Shown here: piece after piece, positions 36,793 through 46,446 of the stretch
Position numbering within the stretch: the stretch's first letter is position 1
Layout: each line of letters starts with the position of its first letter
Origin: Pseudoxanthomonas sp. PXM02
GTDB taxonomy: Bacteria; Pseudomonadota; Gammaproteobacteria; Xanthomonadales; Xanthomonadaceae
Direction: 5' to 3'
NCBI RefSeq assembly: GCF_014851805.1
Contig: NZ_JACVAK010000001.1
Coordinates: 1,364,001-1,428,000, forward strand
DNA: 64,000 nucleotides
The notes under the pieces: model-generated
Told to the model about the DNA's origin: nothing
Seen by the model: only the letters and a program-made list of their open reading frames with translations
The model's database searches: none
Translations under genes and position numbers: made by a program

Positions 36793-37608
36793 ATGGTCCG
36801 TCCCTTCCTTTTCGCATTCGCCCTTGTCGCCTCCCTTGCACTCGCCCTGTTGCCGGTGCCCGCGCACGCATGGGGTCCTCTCGGCCACCGTCTGGTGGCG
36901 CTGCTGGCGTGGGACGACCTGACGCCCGATGTCCGTCGCCAGATCGAAGCCTTACTGAAAGGCGAACCGGATCCTTCGCTGGCCGGCATTGCCAGCTGGG
37001 CCGATGACCTGCGCGAGAACGATCCGGTGCTCGGCCGCAAGACCTCGCGCTGGCACTTCGTCAACATCGGCGAACACGAGTGCGCTTACGAAAAGTCGCG
37101 CGACTGTCCGGGCGGCAACTGCGTGGTGGAAGCGATCAGGGCGCAGACCACGATCCTGGCGGACACGAAGCGTCCACGCGCCGAGCGCCTGCAGGCATTG
37201 AAGTTCGTGGTGCACTTCGTTGGCGACGTGCACCAGCCGCTGCATGCCGGCTACGGCCGCGACAAGGGCGGCAACGACGTGCAGGTGAACTGGAACAACC
37301 GCGGCACCAACCTGCACACGCTATGGGACAGCCGCATGCTGGTGACCACCGGCCGCAGCGAAGCGGATTACCTGCGCCACCTGCGCGCACTGCCGAAACC
37401 GGCGCTCGGCGCGATCACGCTGCCGCCGCTCGCGGCGGCCTGGGCTGAAAAATCGTGCCGCGTGGTGACCCAGCCGGATTTCTATCCGCGTCGCGCGAAG
37501 CTGGAACAGGCCTACGTGGACAAGCACCTGCCCATCGCCGAGCAGCAACTGCGTGCCGGTGGCGTGGCGCTGGCTGCCGTGCTTAACAAGGCGCTTGCCA
37601 GGCATTGA
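36793..37608 (+). CDS. S1/P1-type nuclease, secreted
   Basis: Zinc-dependent single-strand nuclease of 271 residues. The signal peptide ends PAHA at residue 26, and the mature protein begins WGPLGHR, so Trp27 would be the N-terminal zinc ligand typical of the P1 family. Other ligand segments are H32, the Asp in SWADDLR, HFVNI, HFVGDVHQPLH and GGNDVQVNW, all present. It is expected in the periplasm or outside the cell, releasing nucleotides from RNA or single-stranded DNA. It is followed within 27 bases by the small molybdopterin-fold protein gene. Confidence 0.94.
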   Translation: MVRPFLFAFALVASLALALLPVPAHAWGPLGHRLVALLAWDDLTPDVRRQIEALLKGEPDPSLAGIASWADDLRENDPVLGRKTSRWHFVNIGEHECAYEKSRDCPGGNCVVEAIRAQTTILADTKRPRAERLQALKFVVHFVGDVHQPLHAGYGRDKGGNDVQVNWNNRGTNLHTLWDSRMLVTTGRSEADYLRHLRALPKPALGAITLPPLAAAWAEKSCRVVTQPDFYPRRAKLEQAYVDKHLPIAEQQLRAGGVALAAVLNKALARH

Positions 37609-37634
37609 CCCCACCCGACACCGCGAGTCCACCC

Positions 37635-38129
37635 ATGAACCTCCGGCCTTGTCTTCCACTTCTGATCGCTGCGTACGTCGCCACCGGCTCGCTGTCCGCC
37701 GCGGCGCAATCGCATGGTGCACACGCGCCTTCCACGCCGCCTCCGGGCCGCATCGAGTTGCCGTGGAGCGCTGAGCTGCTGCACAACCTTCCGCGGCACG
37801 ACGTCGGCATGGAGGTCCACGGCCGGGCGCTGCGGTGTAGTGGCGTCGATCTCGTGGACCTGCTGCGGCGCGCCGGCGCGATGCCTGCCGACCCGTTGCG
37901 CGGCGCACATCTCGCCCGACGCGTGGAAGTACGCGCACGCGACGGCTACACGGTGGTGTTCTCGCTGGGCGAACTGGACCCGACGCTCGGCAAGCAACGC
38001 GTCTACGTGGCCGACCAGTGCGACGGCAAGCCGCTGCCCGCCGACGCCGGTCCGGCGAGACTGTTGATTCCCAGCGATGCGCGACCAGCGCGCAGCGCCC
38101 GCCAGATCCAGACCTTCGTCATCGAATAG
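37635..38129 (+). CDS. Small periplasmic sulfite-oxidase-fold (molybdopterin-domain-like) protein
   Basis: A 164-residue protein with a signal peptide (MNLRPCLPLLIAAYVATG, probable cut after AAAQ). The mature part has HGRALRCSGVDLVDLLRRAGA and ARDGYTVVFSLGELDPTLGKQ, matching small proteins annotated as molybdopterin-dependent oxidoreductase (Oxidored_molyb fold). At this length it is only a fragment of a full sulfite-oxidase domain, and the usual cofactor-ligating cysteine context is absent, so catalysis is doubtful. It lies directly ahead of modA (27 bases), which suggests a link to molybdate or cofactor handling. The start is ATG 37635. Confidence 0.75.
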   Translation: MNLRPCLPLLIAAYVATGSLSAAAQSHGAHAPSTPPPGRIELPWSAELLHNLPRHDVGMEVHGRALRCSGVDLVDLLRRAGAMPADPLRGAHLARRVEVRARDGYTVVFSLGELDPTLGKQRVYVADQCDGKPLPADAGPARLLIPSDARPARSARQIQTFVIE

Positions 38130-38156
38130 TCCACCGTCCCCACAGGAGTTGTTCGC

Positions 38157-38945
38157 ATGAACCTGTCCGCGTTGCTCCGCCCCGTCTTCGCCTCCGCCCT
38201 GCTGCTCGCCACGGCCTTCGCGTCCCCGATGGTACGCGCGCAGGACGACGCAGGATTGACCGTCTTCGCTGCCGCCAGCTTGAAGGAATCGCTGGACGAG
38301 GCCGCGGCCGCCTACCAGAAGCAGACCGGCACGCCGGTACGCGTGTCGTACGCCGCCAGTTCGGCGCTCGCACGGCAGATCGAACAGGGCGCGCCAGCCG
38401 ATGTGTTCTTCTCCGCCGACCTGGAATGGATGGACTACCTGCAGGAACGCAACAAGCTGGAGAACGCCACGCGTCGCAGCCTGCTGGGCAACCAGCTGGT
38501 GCTGGTCGCGCCGAAGGCCAGCAAGGCACAGGTGGACCTGAAGCGGCCGGCGACCTTCCTCGCCGCACTGGGTGACGGTCGCCTGGCCGTGGGCCAGACG
38601 CAGACCGTGCCGGCCGGCAAGTACGCCAAGGCGTCGCTGGAATCGCTGTCGCTGTGGAACGGCGTCAAGGCACGCCTGGCCGAATCCGAAAGCGTGCGTG
38701 CAGCGCTGATGCTGGTGGCCCGCGGCGAGACGCCGCTGGGCATCGTCTATGCATCCGACGCGAAGGCGGAGCCCGCCGTGCGTGTGGTCGCCACCTTCCC
38801 CGAAGACTCGCATCCGCCCATCGTCTATCCGGTGGCGGCGCTGCGCGGTGCGCAGTCCGCGCGCGCGACCGCCTTCGTGCAGTGGCTGGCCTCGCCTGCC
38901 GCCGATGCGATCTTCGAACGTCGCGGCTTCGCCGTAAAGGACTGA
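38157..38945 (+). CDS. modA: Molybdate ABC transporter, periplasmic substrate-binding protein
   Basis: Binds molybdate in the periplasm and delivers it to ModB, 262 residues. The signal peptide is cut after about residue 28 (VRA). The mature protein begins with [18 protein letters not shown]. Oxyanion-contacting blocks follow: [35 protein letters not shown] and a [11 protein letters not shown] hinge. The match to the ModA family is along the full length. The start ATG 38157 is preceded by AGGAG eight bases upstream. It is first in the modABC run. Confidence 0.95.
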   Translation: MNLSALLRPVFASALLLATAFASPMVRAQDDAGLTVFAAASLKESLDEAAAAYQKQTGTPVRVSYAASSALARQIEQGAPADVFFSADLEWMDYLQERNKLENATRRSLLGNQLVLVAPKASKAQVDLKRPATFLAALGDGRLAVGQTQTVPAGKYAKASLESLSLWNGVKARLAESESVRAALMLVARGETPLGIVYASDAKAEPAVRVVATFPEDSHPPIVYPVAALRGAQSARATAFVQWLASPAADAIFERRGFAVKD

Positions 38946-38952
38946 CCCGCGC

Positions 38953-39654
38953 GTGCTCGACGCGTTCTCGCCGGAAGAGCTCACCGCCATCCGCCTCAGC
39001 GTGAAGGTGGCGCTGGTGGCGGCACTGGCCAGCCTGCCCTTCGGCGTCGTGGTCGGCTGGCTGCTGGCGCGTACGCGATTCCCGGGCAAGGCGCTGCTGG
39101 ACGCCGTCGTGCACCTGCCCCTCGTGCTGCCCCCGGTCGTGATGGGCTATGCACTGCTGGTCACGCTGGGCACGCAGGGCACGATCGGTGCGTTCCTGAA
39201 GGAGCAGTTCGGCATCGTGTTCGCCTTCCGCTGGACCGGCGCCGCCCTGGCCTGCGCGGTGATGGGGTTTCCGCTGATGGTGCGCTCGATCCGCCTGTCG
39301 CTCGAAGCCACCGATCGGCGTCTTGAACAGGCCGCCTCCACGCTCGGCGCGGGACCGTGGCGCGTGTTCTTCACCATCACCCTGCCACTGGCGTGGCCCG
39401 GTCTGGTCGCCGGCAGCGTGCTGGCGTTCGCGAAGGCGCTGGGCGAGTTCGGCGCCACCATCACCTTCGTGTCCAACATTCCCGGTGAAACGCAGACACT
39501 CTCGTCGGCCATCTACGGCCTGATGCAGGTGCCGGGTGGCGAAGCCGGCATCTGGCGTCTCGCTGCGGTCGCCGTCGTGATCTCGCTGGCCGCGCTGCTG
39601 TTCTCGGAGTGGCTGGTGCGGCGCCACTACACGCGCCAGGGCGAGGACAGCTGA
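38953..39654 (+). CDS. modB: Molybdate ABC transporter, permease
   Basis: Inner-membrane permease of 233 residues with about five helices. The cytoplasmic EAA loop that contacts ModC is visible as EQAASTLGAGPWRVFFTITLP. The start is GTG 38953, seven bases after modA. The stop shares one base with the modC start (TGATG). Confidence 0.95.
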   Translation: MLDAFSPEELTAIRLSVKVALVAALASLPFGVVVGWLLARTRFPGKALLDAVVHLPLVLPPVVMGYALLVTLGTQGTIGAFLKEQFGIVFAFRWTGAALACAVMGFPLMVRSIRLSLEATDRRLEQAASTLGAGPWRVFFTITLPLAWPGLVAGSVLAFAKALGEFGATITFVSNIPGETQTLSSAIYGLMQVPGGEAGIWRLAAVAVVISLAALLFSEWLVRRHYTRQGEDS

Positions 39655-40271
39655 TGCTGAAGGTCGACATCGAACTCCGGCGCGGCCACTTCCATCGTCA
39701 TGTACGCATCGACGACGATGCCCGCGTGATCGCACTGGTCGGACCGTCAGGCGCCGGCAAGACCTCGGTACTCAATGCCATCGCCGGCCTGGTGACGCCG
39801 GTGGCCGGTCGCATCGAGGTGGATGGCCACTGCCTGTTCGACAGCGCAGCGCGCATCGATGAACCGGTGCACCGTCGACGCGTGGGCTATGTGTTCCAGG
39901 ATGCACGGCTGTTCCCGCATCTCGACGTGCGGCGCAACCTGCAGTACGGCCGCCACGGCGGGCGCGGCGCGCCACGGTTCGGCTTCGATGCGGTGGTCGA
40001 GCTGCTGGGCATCGCCCCCTTGCTGGGACGCCGCACGCGCAATCTGTCCGGCGGCGAAGCCCAGCGCGTGGCGATCGGTCGTGCCCTGCTGTCGCAGCCG
40101 TCGCTGCTGCTGTTCGACGAACCGCTGTCGGCCCTGGATCAAGCCCGCCGCGAAGAACTGATCCCCTACCTGCAGCGTGTACGCGACGAGATCCGCCTGC
40201 CCATCGTCTACGTCAGCCATCATCCGGACGAAGTCCGGCGCATCGCCGACTCCACACATACCCTCGACTGA
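39654..40271 (+). CDS. modC: Molybdate ABC transporter, ATP-binding protein, short form without Mop/TOBE domain
   Basis: ATPase powering ModAB, 205 residues. The nucleotide-binding domain is complete: Walker A GPSGAGKTS (about residues 28-36), Q-loop YVFQDARLFPH, signature LSGGEAQRVAIGRAL, Walker B LLLFDEPLSALD and switch VSHHPDE. The E. coli ModC is about 350 residues because it carries a C-terminal molybdate-binding Mop domain; here the frame stops just after the ATPase core. No leftover Mop-like frame follows, since the next gene starts 39 bases on. This looks like a native short form and not a recent frameshift. Confidence 0.93.
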   Translation: MLKVDIELRRGHFHRHVRIDDDARVIALVGPSGAGKTSVLNAIAGLVTPVAGRIEVDGHCLFDSAARIDEPVHRRRVGYVFQDARLFPHLDVRRNLQYGRHGGRGAPRFGFDAVVELLGIAPLLGRRTRNLSGGEAQRVAIGRALLSQPSLLLFDEPLSALDQARREELIPYLQRVRDEIRLPIVYVSHHPDEVRRIADSTHTLD

Positions 40272-40309
40272 GCGGCGCTTATCCTGCCGCGGGAATTCGG
40301 AGCGGCGCC

Positions 40310-40870
40310 ATGAGCAAGCAGACGCGTTGGAAGGATCTGCCCACGGACCAGGCGCGGCGTTACCTGGAGCCTGGACCCGTTGTGCTGCTCAGCACGGCAC
40401 ACAAGGGCGAGCGCGCGATCATGACGCTGGGCTGGCACATGATGCTGGGCTACGACCTGGTCGGCACGTACATCTGGCAGGCCAACTGCAGCCACGCACG
40501 GGCCCGTGCCAGCCGCGAATGCGTGATCAACCTGCCGACCGAGGACCTGCTCGACACGGTGGTACGGATCGGCAACTGCAGCAGCACCGAGCAGGACAAG
40601 TTCGAGCGCTTCGGCCTGACCGCCCTGCCCTCACGCGACGTGGACGCGCCCGGCATCGGGGAGTGCCATGCGCGCTTCGAATGCCGCCTGCACGAGACCC
40701 GCATCACCGCGGACTACCCGCTGTTCGTCTGGCGCATCGTGCATGCCCGCATCGCCACCTCTCCCCGCCTGCCCCGCACCGTGCATTACCGCGGCGATGG
40801 CCGCTTCATGGTGTCCGGGCGTGAGGTGTCGCGACGGAGACTGTTCCGGCCGGACATGCTGGAACAGTGA
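40310..40870 (+). CDS. Flavin reductase-like protein (flavoredoxin fold)
   Basis: A 186-residue cytoplasmic protein with the split-barrel FMN-binding pattern: PGPVVLLSTAHKGERAIMTLGWHMML near the N-terminus, RECVINLPTEDLLDTVVRIGNCS in the middle, and a HARFECRLHET strand with DYPLFVWRIVHA toward the end. FMN binding and electron transfer are expected from the family; the partner is unknown. It follows modC closely on the same strand, but a shared transcript is not certain. Confidence 0.87.
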   Translation: MSKQTRWKDLPTDQARRYLEPGPVVLLSTAHKGERAIMTLGWHMMLGYDLVGTYIWQANCSHARARASRECVINLPTEDLLDTVVRIGNCSSTEQDKFERFGLTALPSRDVDAPGIGECHARFECRLHETRITADYPLFVWRIVHARIATSPRLPRTVHYRGDGRFMVSGREVSRRRLFRPDMLEQ

Positions 40871-40910
40871 GCCCATGGCCGGTTAACACCGGTCTGGGTA
40901 CGCTCTGCGC

Positions 40911-42851
40911 ATGGCCAAGCACCTCACCGACCTCGAAGAAGCCGTGGACCTCATCCTGTCCCATACCTATGGGCCGCTGCGGATGGGGGCGCCGCTCGGC
41001 ATCGGCAAGCCACACCGGCTGCTCAATGCGCTGTATGCGCGCATCGCCGCCGATCCTTCGCGATCGTGGACGCTGTACACGGCGCTGTCGCTGGACCCGC
41101 CGGGGGGTGGCAAGGGCCTGGAAGCGCGCTTCGTGAAGCCATTCGCGGCGCGACACTTCGGCGAGGATTTCCCGCGACTCGCCTATGTACAGGCGATCAA
41201 GCGCGATGCGCTGCCTGCGAACATCGAAGTGGAAGAGTTCTACATGCAGGGCGGCGCACTGCTGCGCTCGACCACGGCGCAGCGGTTGTACGCCAGCCTC
41301 AACTACACCCACGTGGCGCGTGCGCTGGCGGATCGCGAGCTCAACGTGATCGTGCAGAAGGTCGCGCGCGAGCCGGACGGTACGCGCTTGTCGTTCTCGT
41401 GCAACAACGATCTGACCCAGGACGCGGTGGATGCCATCGTCGCGCGCGGACTGCCGCGGCCGCTGCTGGTGGCCGAGGTCGATCCCGACCTGCCGTGGAT
41501 CGGCGGCACGGCGGCGGTCGACGAGGACTACTTCGACCTGGTCATTTCACCTCCAGGGCCCTACCCGCGCCTCTTCGGTCTGCCGCGCCAGCCGGTGTCG
41601 GACGTCGATTACGCCATCGGCCTGTACGCCAGCGCGCTGGTGCGCGATGGCGGCACGCTGCAGATCGGCATCGGTGCGCTGGCCGATGCGCTGTGCCATG
41701 CGCTGGTGTTGCGCCACACCGACAATGCGACCTACCGGCGCGTGCTGGCAGCACTCGATCCGGAGCTGGAACGCCATCCCGCGGTGATCGCCAGCGGCGG
41801 CCTCGAACCTTTCGCCGTCGGCCTGTACGGCTGCAGCGAAATGGTCAACGAGGGCTTCAAGCGCCTGGTCGAGACCGGTGTGATCCGCCGCAAGGTGGTC
41901 GACGACGAAGCGCTGATGCAACGCCTCGCTGACGGCACCGCCAACCTCGGCGACCAGGCGCGGCTGGAGCGCGACGGCGAGTACTTGCACGGCGCGTTCT
42001 ACCTTGGTTCGCCTGCCTTCTACGACTGGCTGCGCGACCTTCCGGATGACCAGCGCCGCGCCATCGGCATGCGCCGCATCAGCCTGATCAACGAACTGGA
42101 GCGCGGACGCGAGTCGCTGGCCCGCCTGCAGCGCCACGATGCACGCTTCTTCAATTCCTGCATGATGGCCACCGTGCTCGGCGCCGCCGTCTCCGACGGC
42201 TTGGAGGACGGCCGCGTGGTCTCCGGCGTCGGCGGGCAGTACAACTTCGTCGACATGTCCAACGCGCTGGACGGCGCGCGCAGCGTGCTGATGTTCCGCG
42301 CCGTACGCGAAGATGCCGGCGCTGCCGGATCGAACGTGCGCTGGAACTACGGCCACACGACGATCCCACGCCATCTGCGCGACCTTTACGTCAACGAGTA
42401 CGGCATTGCCGACGTGCGCGGCAAGAACGACGAGGACTGCATCATTGCCATGGGTGGCATCACCGATGCGCGGTTCCAGCAGGGATTGATGGAACAGGCA
42501 CAGCGCGCCGGCAAGCTGCGTGCGAGCTTCCATGCGCCGGGCCACTGGATCGACAACACGCCGGTGCACCTGTCGGCGCGCCTGCGCGCGTTCCGCCATG
42601 ACGGCACGCTGCCCGACTATCCGCTGGGCAGCGACTTCACCGAGGTCGAGCAGCGCATCGTCAAGGCGCTGGGCTGGTTGAAGGCGAATACCGCGACGAC
42701 CGGGAAGAAGATGGGCACGGTGTTGCGGGCGTTGGGTACGCGATCGGACGACACCGAGACCATGGCACGCATGGGGCTGGCGGCGCCAGGCAACGTGGGC
42801 GAGCGGCTTGAGGCCAGGCTGCTGGCACTCGGATTGCGCGAGACCCGTTGA
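40911..42851 (+). CDS. Acetyl-CoA hydrolase/transferase family protein, long form
   Basis: A 646-residue member of the acetyl-CoA hydrolase / CoA-transferase family. The N-terminal half carries PLRMGAPLGIGKPHRLLNAL and a LQIGIGALADALCHALV segment. The C-terminal half holds the conserved GVGGQYNFVDMSNAL and NEYGIADVRGKNDE blocks typical of the C-terminal domain. It is longer than the roughly 500-residue enzymes by an insertion in the middle. Which CoA ester it handles cannot be told. It starts at ATG 40911 and is followed by a strong bidirectional terminator shared with tkt. Confidence 0.88.
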   Translation: MAKHLTDLEEAVDLILSHTYGPLRMGAPLGIGKPHRLLNALYARIAADPSRSWTLYTALSLDPPGGGKGLEARFVKPFAARHFGEDFPRLAYVQAIKRDALPANIEVEEFYMQGGALLRSTTAQRLYASLNYTHVARALADRELNVIVQKVAREPDGTRLSFSCNNDLTQDAVDAIVARGLPRPLLVAEVDPDLPWIGGTAAVDEDYFDLVISPPGPYPRLFGLPRQPVSDVDYAIGLYASALVRDGGTLQIGIGALADALCHALVLRHTDNATYRRVLAALDPELERHPAVIASGGLEPFAVGLYGCSEMVNEGFKRLVETGVIRRKVVDDEALMQRLADGTANLGDQARLERDGEYLHGAFYLGSPAFYDWLRDLPDDQRRAIGMRRISLINELERGRESLARLQRHDARFFNSCMMATVLGAAVSDGLEDGRVVSGVGGQYNFVDMSNALDGARSVLMFRAVREDAGAAGSNVRWNYGHTTIPRHLRDLYVNEYGIADVRGKNDEDCIIAMGGITDARFQQGLMEQAQRAGKLRASFHAPGHWIDNTPVHLSARLRAFRHDGTLPDYPLGSDFTEVEQRIVKALGWLKANTATTGKKMGTVLRALGTRSDDTETMARMGLAAPGNVGERLEARLLALGLRETR

Positions 42852-42863
42852 GTCCGATCAAGA

Positions 42864-42890
42864 AAAAAGCCGGGCAATGCCCGGCTTTTT
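42864..42890. terminator. Bidirectional rho-independent terminator between the CoA-hydrolase gene and tkt
   Basis: Perfect 12-base inverted repeat AAAAAGCCGGGC / GCCCGGCTTTTT with a 3-base loop. A-run and T-run flank the GC stem, so it works on both strands and ends both convergent genes. Confidence 0.93.
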
Positions 42891-42916
42891 CATTTACTGG
42901 TTGACGACAGATCGCC

Positions 42917-44914
42917 TCAAAGCGACTTCGCCGCTTCGACCACCGCCTCGGCGGTGATGCCGAAGTGCTTGTACAGCGCGTCGGCCGGCGCGGAGGCGCC
43001 GAAGCTCGTCATGCCGATCACCGCGCCGTCCAGACCCACGTACTTGCCCCAGAAGTCGGCGATCGCCGCTTCGATCGCGACGCGCTTGCGAACGGCCTTC
43101 GGCAGCACCGCTTCGCGATACGCCGCGTCCTGGCGATCGAACACGTCGGTCGACGGCATCGACACCACGCGCGTCTTGATGCCCTGCCCATCGAGCGTGG
43201 CCTTCGCCTGCGTGGCGAGGCCGACTTCCGAACCGGTCGCGATCAGGATGACGTCCGGCGTGCCGTCGGCATCGGCCAGCACGTAGCCGCCGCGTGCGAT
43301 CTCGCCCACCTGCGCGTCGGTGCGCGGCTGGTGCGGCAGGTTCTGGCGCGAGAAGACCAGGCAGCTCGGGCCGTCCTGGCGGACGATGGCCTGCTTCCAC
43401 GCCACGGCCGATTCCACCGCATCGCACGGGCGCCACACGTCGTTGTTCGGGATGTAACGCAGCGAGGCGAGGTGCTCGACCGGCTGGTGGGTCGGGCCGT
43501 CTTCGCCCAGGCCGATGGAGTCGTGCGTGTACACGTGGATGGCATGCGCCGGGATCAGCGCGCTCATGCGCACGCCGTTGCGCGCGTAGTCGCTGAACAC
43601 TAGGAAGGTGGCATCGAACGGCACGAAGCCGCCGTGCAGCGCCAGGCCATTGGCGATCGCGGTCATGCCGAACTCGCGCACGCCGTAGTACACGTAGTTG
43701 GCGTTCGGGTCGGTGGTGGAGACCGACTTGCTGGCCTTCCACAGCGTCAGGTTGGAGTGCGCCAGGTCGGCCGAACCACCGACCAGTTCCGGCAGCAGCG
43801 GCGCGAACGCTTCAATGGCGTTCTGCGAGGCCTTGCGCGAGGCGATGACCGGGCCTTCGGCCTGCACCTTGGCGATGTAGGCATCGGCCTGTGCGGCGAA
43901 GTCGGCGGGCAGCTCGCCCGACGCGCGGCGCTGCAGTTCCGCGGCCTGTTCCGGGAACTGCGCGGTATAGGCGTCGAGCAGCGCATTCCAGTCGGCTTCC
44001 AGCGCCTTGCCGGCGTCGACCTTGTTCCAGCCGGCGTAGATGTCGGCGGGGACTTCGAACGGACCGTACGGCCATTCCAGCGCGGCGCGCGTGGCCTCCA
44101 GTTCGTCCTTGCCCAGCGGCGCGCCGTGGCTGGATTCCTTGCCGGCCTTGTTCGGCGAACCGAAACCGATCGTGGTGCGGCAGCAGATCAGCGTCGGCTT
44201 GTCGGTGGCCTTCAGCGCGGTGTCGATGGCGGTCTTGATCTCGACCGGGTCGTGGCCGTTGACGTTACGCACCACTTGCCAGCCGTAAGCCTCGAAGCGG
44301 GCCGGCGTGTCGTCGGTGAACCAGCCGTCGGTGTTGCCGTCGATGGAAATCTTGTTGTCGTCCCAGAAGCAGACCAGCTTGCCCAGGCCCCAGGTGCCAG
44401 CAAGCGACGCTGCTTCGTGCGACACGCCTTCCATCAGGCAGCCGTCGCCCATGAAGACGAAGGTGCGGTGGTCAATCAGCTCATGGCCTTCGCGGTTGAA
44501 GCGCTGTGCCAGCAGCTTCTCGGCGAGCGCGAAACCGACGGCGTTGGCGAAGCCCTGACCGAGCGGACCGGTGGTGGTCTCGACGCCCGGCGTCTCGTGG
44601 CGCTCGGGGTGACCGGCGGTCTTGCTGTGCAGCTGGCGGAAGTTCTTCAGCTCCTGCAGCGGCAGGTCGTACCCGGCCAGGTGCAGCAGCGCGTACTGCA
44701 GCATCGAGCCGTGGCCATTCGACAGGATGAAGCGGTCGCGGTTGAACCAGTGCGGGTTCGACGGGCTGTGGCGGTAGTAGTCGTTCCACAGCACTTCGGC
44801 GATGTCGGCCATGCCCATGGGCATGCCGGGATGGCCGGAATTGGCGGCCTGCACCGCGTCGGCGGCGAGGAAACGGATGGCGTTGGCGAGCTGGCGGCGG
44901 GTGGGCGTCGTCAT
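42917..44914 (-). CDS. tkt: Transketolase
   Basis: Thiamine-diphosphate enzyme of the pentose phosphate pathway, 665 residues. It has the family N-terminus ([28 protein letters not shown], shown here only by its ends QLANAIRF and GHPGMPMG), the ThDP motif [19 protein letters not shown], the pyrimidine-domain [18 protein letters not shown] with its catalytic Glu, and [14 protein letters not shown]. The start ATG 44914 begins right before family homology. It is convergent with the acetyl-CoA hydrolase gene and downstream of the dicarboxylate symporter, but 100 bases separate them. Confidence 0.96.
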   Translation of the reverse strand: MTTPTRRQLANAIRFLAADAVQAANSGHPGMPMGMADIAEVLWNDYYRHSPSNPHWFNRDRFILSNGHGSMLQYALLHLAGYDLPLQELKNFRQLHSKTAGHPERHETPGVETTTGPLGQGFANAVGFALAEKLLAQRFNREGHELIDHRTFVFMGDGCLMEGVSHEAASLAGTWGLGKLVCFWDDNKISIDGNTDGWFTDDTPARFEAYGWQVVRNVNGHDPVEIKTAIDTALKATDKPTLICCRTTIGFGSPNKAGKESSHGAPLGKDELEATRAALEWPYGPFEVPADIYAGWNKVDAGKALEADWNALLDAYTAQFPEQAAELQRRASGELPADFAAQADAYIAKVQAEGPVIASRKASQNAIEAFAPLLPELVGGSADLAHSNLTLWKASKSVSTTDPNANYVYYGVREFGMTAIANGLALHGGFVPFDATFLVFSDYARNGVRMSALIPAHAIHVYTHDSIGLGEDGPTHQPVEHLASLRYIPNNDVWRPCDAVESAVAWKQAIVRQDGPSCLVFSRQNLPHQPRTDAQVGEIARGGYVLADADGTPDVILIATGSEVGLATQAKATLDGQGIKTRVVSMPSTDVFDRQDAAYREAVLPKAVRKRVAIEAAIADFWGKYVGLDGAVIGMTSFGASAPADALYKHFGITAEAVVEAAKSL

Positions 44915-45000
44915 GGGAATCGGGGCAGAGGGGGCGGCGCCCGGCGGGCTGCGGGCCGCCCATTGTCCCACCCCCCGCCCGCCCTGTCGCGGTTGCGGGA

Positions 45001-45014
45001 CCCCGGCCGGGGTG
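45001..45014. terminator. Palindrome just after the dicarboxylate symporter stop
   Basis: Perfect 14-base palindrome ACCCCGGCCGGGGT abutting the stop codon at 45015. It could form only a short tight hairpin and lacks a U-run, so a terminator role is tentative. Confidence 0.3.
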
Positions 45015-46328
45015 TTAGCCCGGCTGGCCCGGCAGCTTCACGTCGGCACGCTCGCCCTTGGCCACCAGCGAGGCCAGGGTCAGGTCGCCGGTGACGTTCA
45101 GCGTGGTGCGGCACATGTCGAGGAAGTGGTTCACGCCCAGGATCAGGCCGATACCGATGGGATTCACGCCCACCATCGCGCAGATCAGCGCCACCACCGG
45201 CAGCGAGCCGGACGGCACGCCGGCCGTGCCGATGCCGCCCAGGATGCAGACCAGCATCACCATGAACTGCTGGCCCAGCGACAGGTCCACGCCGAAGAAC
45301 TGCGCCAGGAAGATCACCGTCACGCCCTCGAACAGCGCGGTGCCGTTCTGGTTGGCGGTCGCACCCACGGTCAGCACGAAGCGCGAGACCGTGCGCGGCA
45401 GGCCCAGCTTCTCGTCGGCCACGCGCAGCGCGGTGGGCAGCGTCGCATTGCTCGACGCGGTGGAGAACGCCATCACCATCGCTTCCTGCGCGCCGCGGAA
45501 GAACTTCAGCGGCGAATAGCCCGCCAGCTTCAGCGCTATCGAATAACTGACGAACTGGTGCAGCGCCAGCGCAAGCACCACCACGAACACGTACTGGCCC
45601 AGCCGCACCAGCAGGTCGAAGCCGAAGATCGCCGCCAGGTTGAACATGAAGCAGGCCACCGCGTACGGCGCCAGGCGGATCACCAGGCCGATCAGCGTCA
45701 TCGAGATCTCGAACACGCCTTCGATGCCGCGCTTGAGGATGCCGGTGTTTTCCGACGGCGTCAGCACCAGGCCGATGCCGAACATCACCGCGAAGAACAT
45801 CAGCGACAGGATGGCCGCATTGCTGGAGGCCGCGCCGATCACGTTGTCCGGCACGATCGACAGCAGCATGTCCATGCCGGTCGGCTGCGTGCCGACGCTG
45901 GCAACGATTTCCTTGGTGCGCTCCGCGTTCTCGGCGATCAGCTGCTGCGCCAGCGCAGGATCCACGCCGACACCCGGCTTGAACAGGTTGACCAGCACCA
46001 GGCCGAGCAGCACGGCGACCGCCGACAGCACGATGGTGTACGCGAGCGTCTTCCAGCCGATCCGGCCCAGCGCGCGGATGTCGCCCATCTCTGCGATGCC
46101 GCAGACCAGCGCCGAGAACAGCAGCGGCACGATCAGCATGAAGATCAGGTTGAGGAAGATCTTGCTGAACGGCGTGGTGACGTACTTCGTCACCTGGTCG
46201 ACCCACGCCGCGTCGCCCTGTCCCGTCGCATGGACGATGAGTCCCACCAGCAGGCCGACACCGAAACCGATGGCCATCTTCCAGTGCAACGGGAGCTTGG
46301 CGCGGGTGGCGGGCGTGGCGTCGGTCAT
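45015..46328 (-). CDS. Dicarboxylate/amino acid:cation symporter (DAACS, GltP/DctA type)
   Basis: Inner-membrane sodium- or proton-coupled carrier for C4-dicarboxylates or acidic amino acids, 437 residues. Family marks: the N-terminal helix [32 protein letters not shown], the first re-entrant loop [16 protein letters not shown], the sodium-site [16 protein letters not shown], and [16 protein letters not shown] with [16 protein letters not shown] at the end. The start ATG 46328 has AGGA eight bases upstream, better than ATG 46349. The substrate is not decided: the Asn/Arg pattern near the end could fit aspartate or glutamate as well as succinate. Confidence 0.94.
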   Translation of the reverse strand: MTDATPATRAKLPLHWKMAIGFGVGLLVGLIVHATGQGDAAWVDQVTKYVTTPFSKIFLNLIFMLIVPLLFSALVCGIAEMGDIRALGRIGWKTLAYTIVLSAVAVLLGLVLVNLFKPGVGVDPALAQQLIAENAERTKEIVASVGTQPTGMDMLLSIVPDNVIGAASSNAAILSLMFFAVMFGIGLVLTPSENTGILKRGIEGVFEISMTLIGLVIRLAPYAVACFMFNLAAIFGFDLLVRLGQYVFVVVLALALHQFVSYSIALKLAGYSPLKFFRGAQEAMVMAFSTASSNATLPTALRVADEKLGLPRTVSRFVLTVGATANQNGTALFEGVTVIFLAQFFGVDLSLGQQFMVMLVCILGGIGTAGVPSGSLPVVALICAMVGVNPIGIGLILGVNHFLDMCRTTLNVTGDLTLASLVAKGERADVKLPGQPG

Positions 46329-46446
46329 CGGCGGGTCCTGCGGAGACAAAGTCGGGAGCTTAGCAAACCGGGCATGACGTCCCGTCCCTGCAGGGAGGGC
46401 ACGGCATGGCCGGCCAAGGGGAAGACGAACGTGGGCCCGGCTTCCC

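Noticed and set aside
42950..45094. Plus-strand frames opposite tkt
   Set aside because: Shadow frames; the transketolase is complete and convincing on the other strand.
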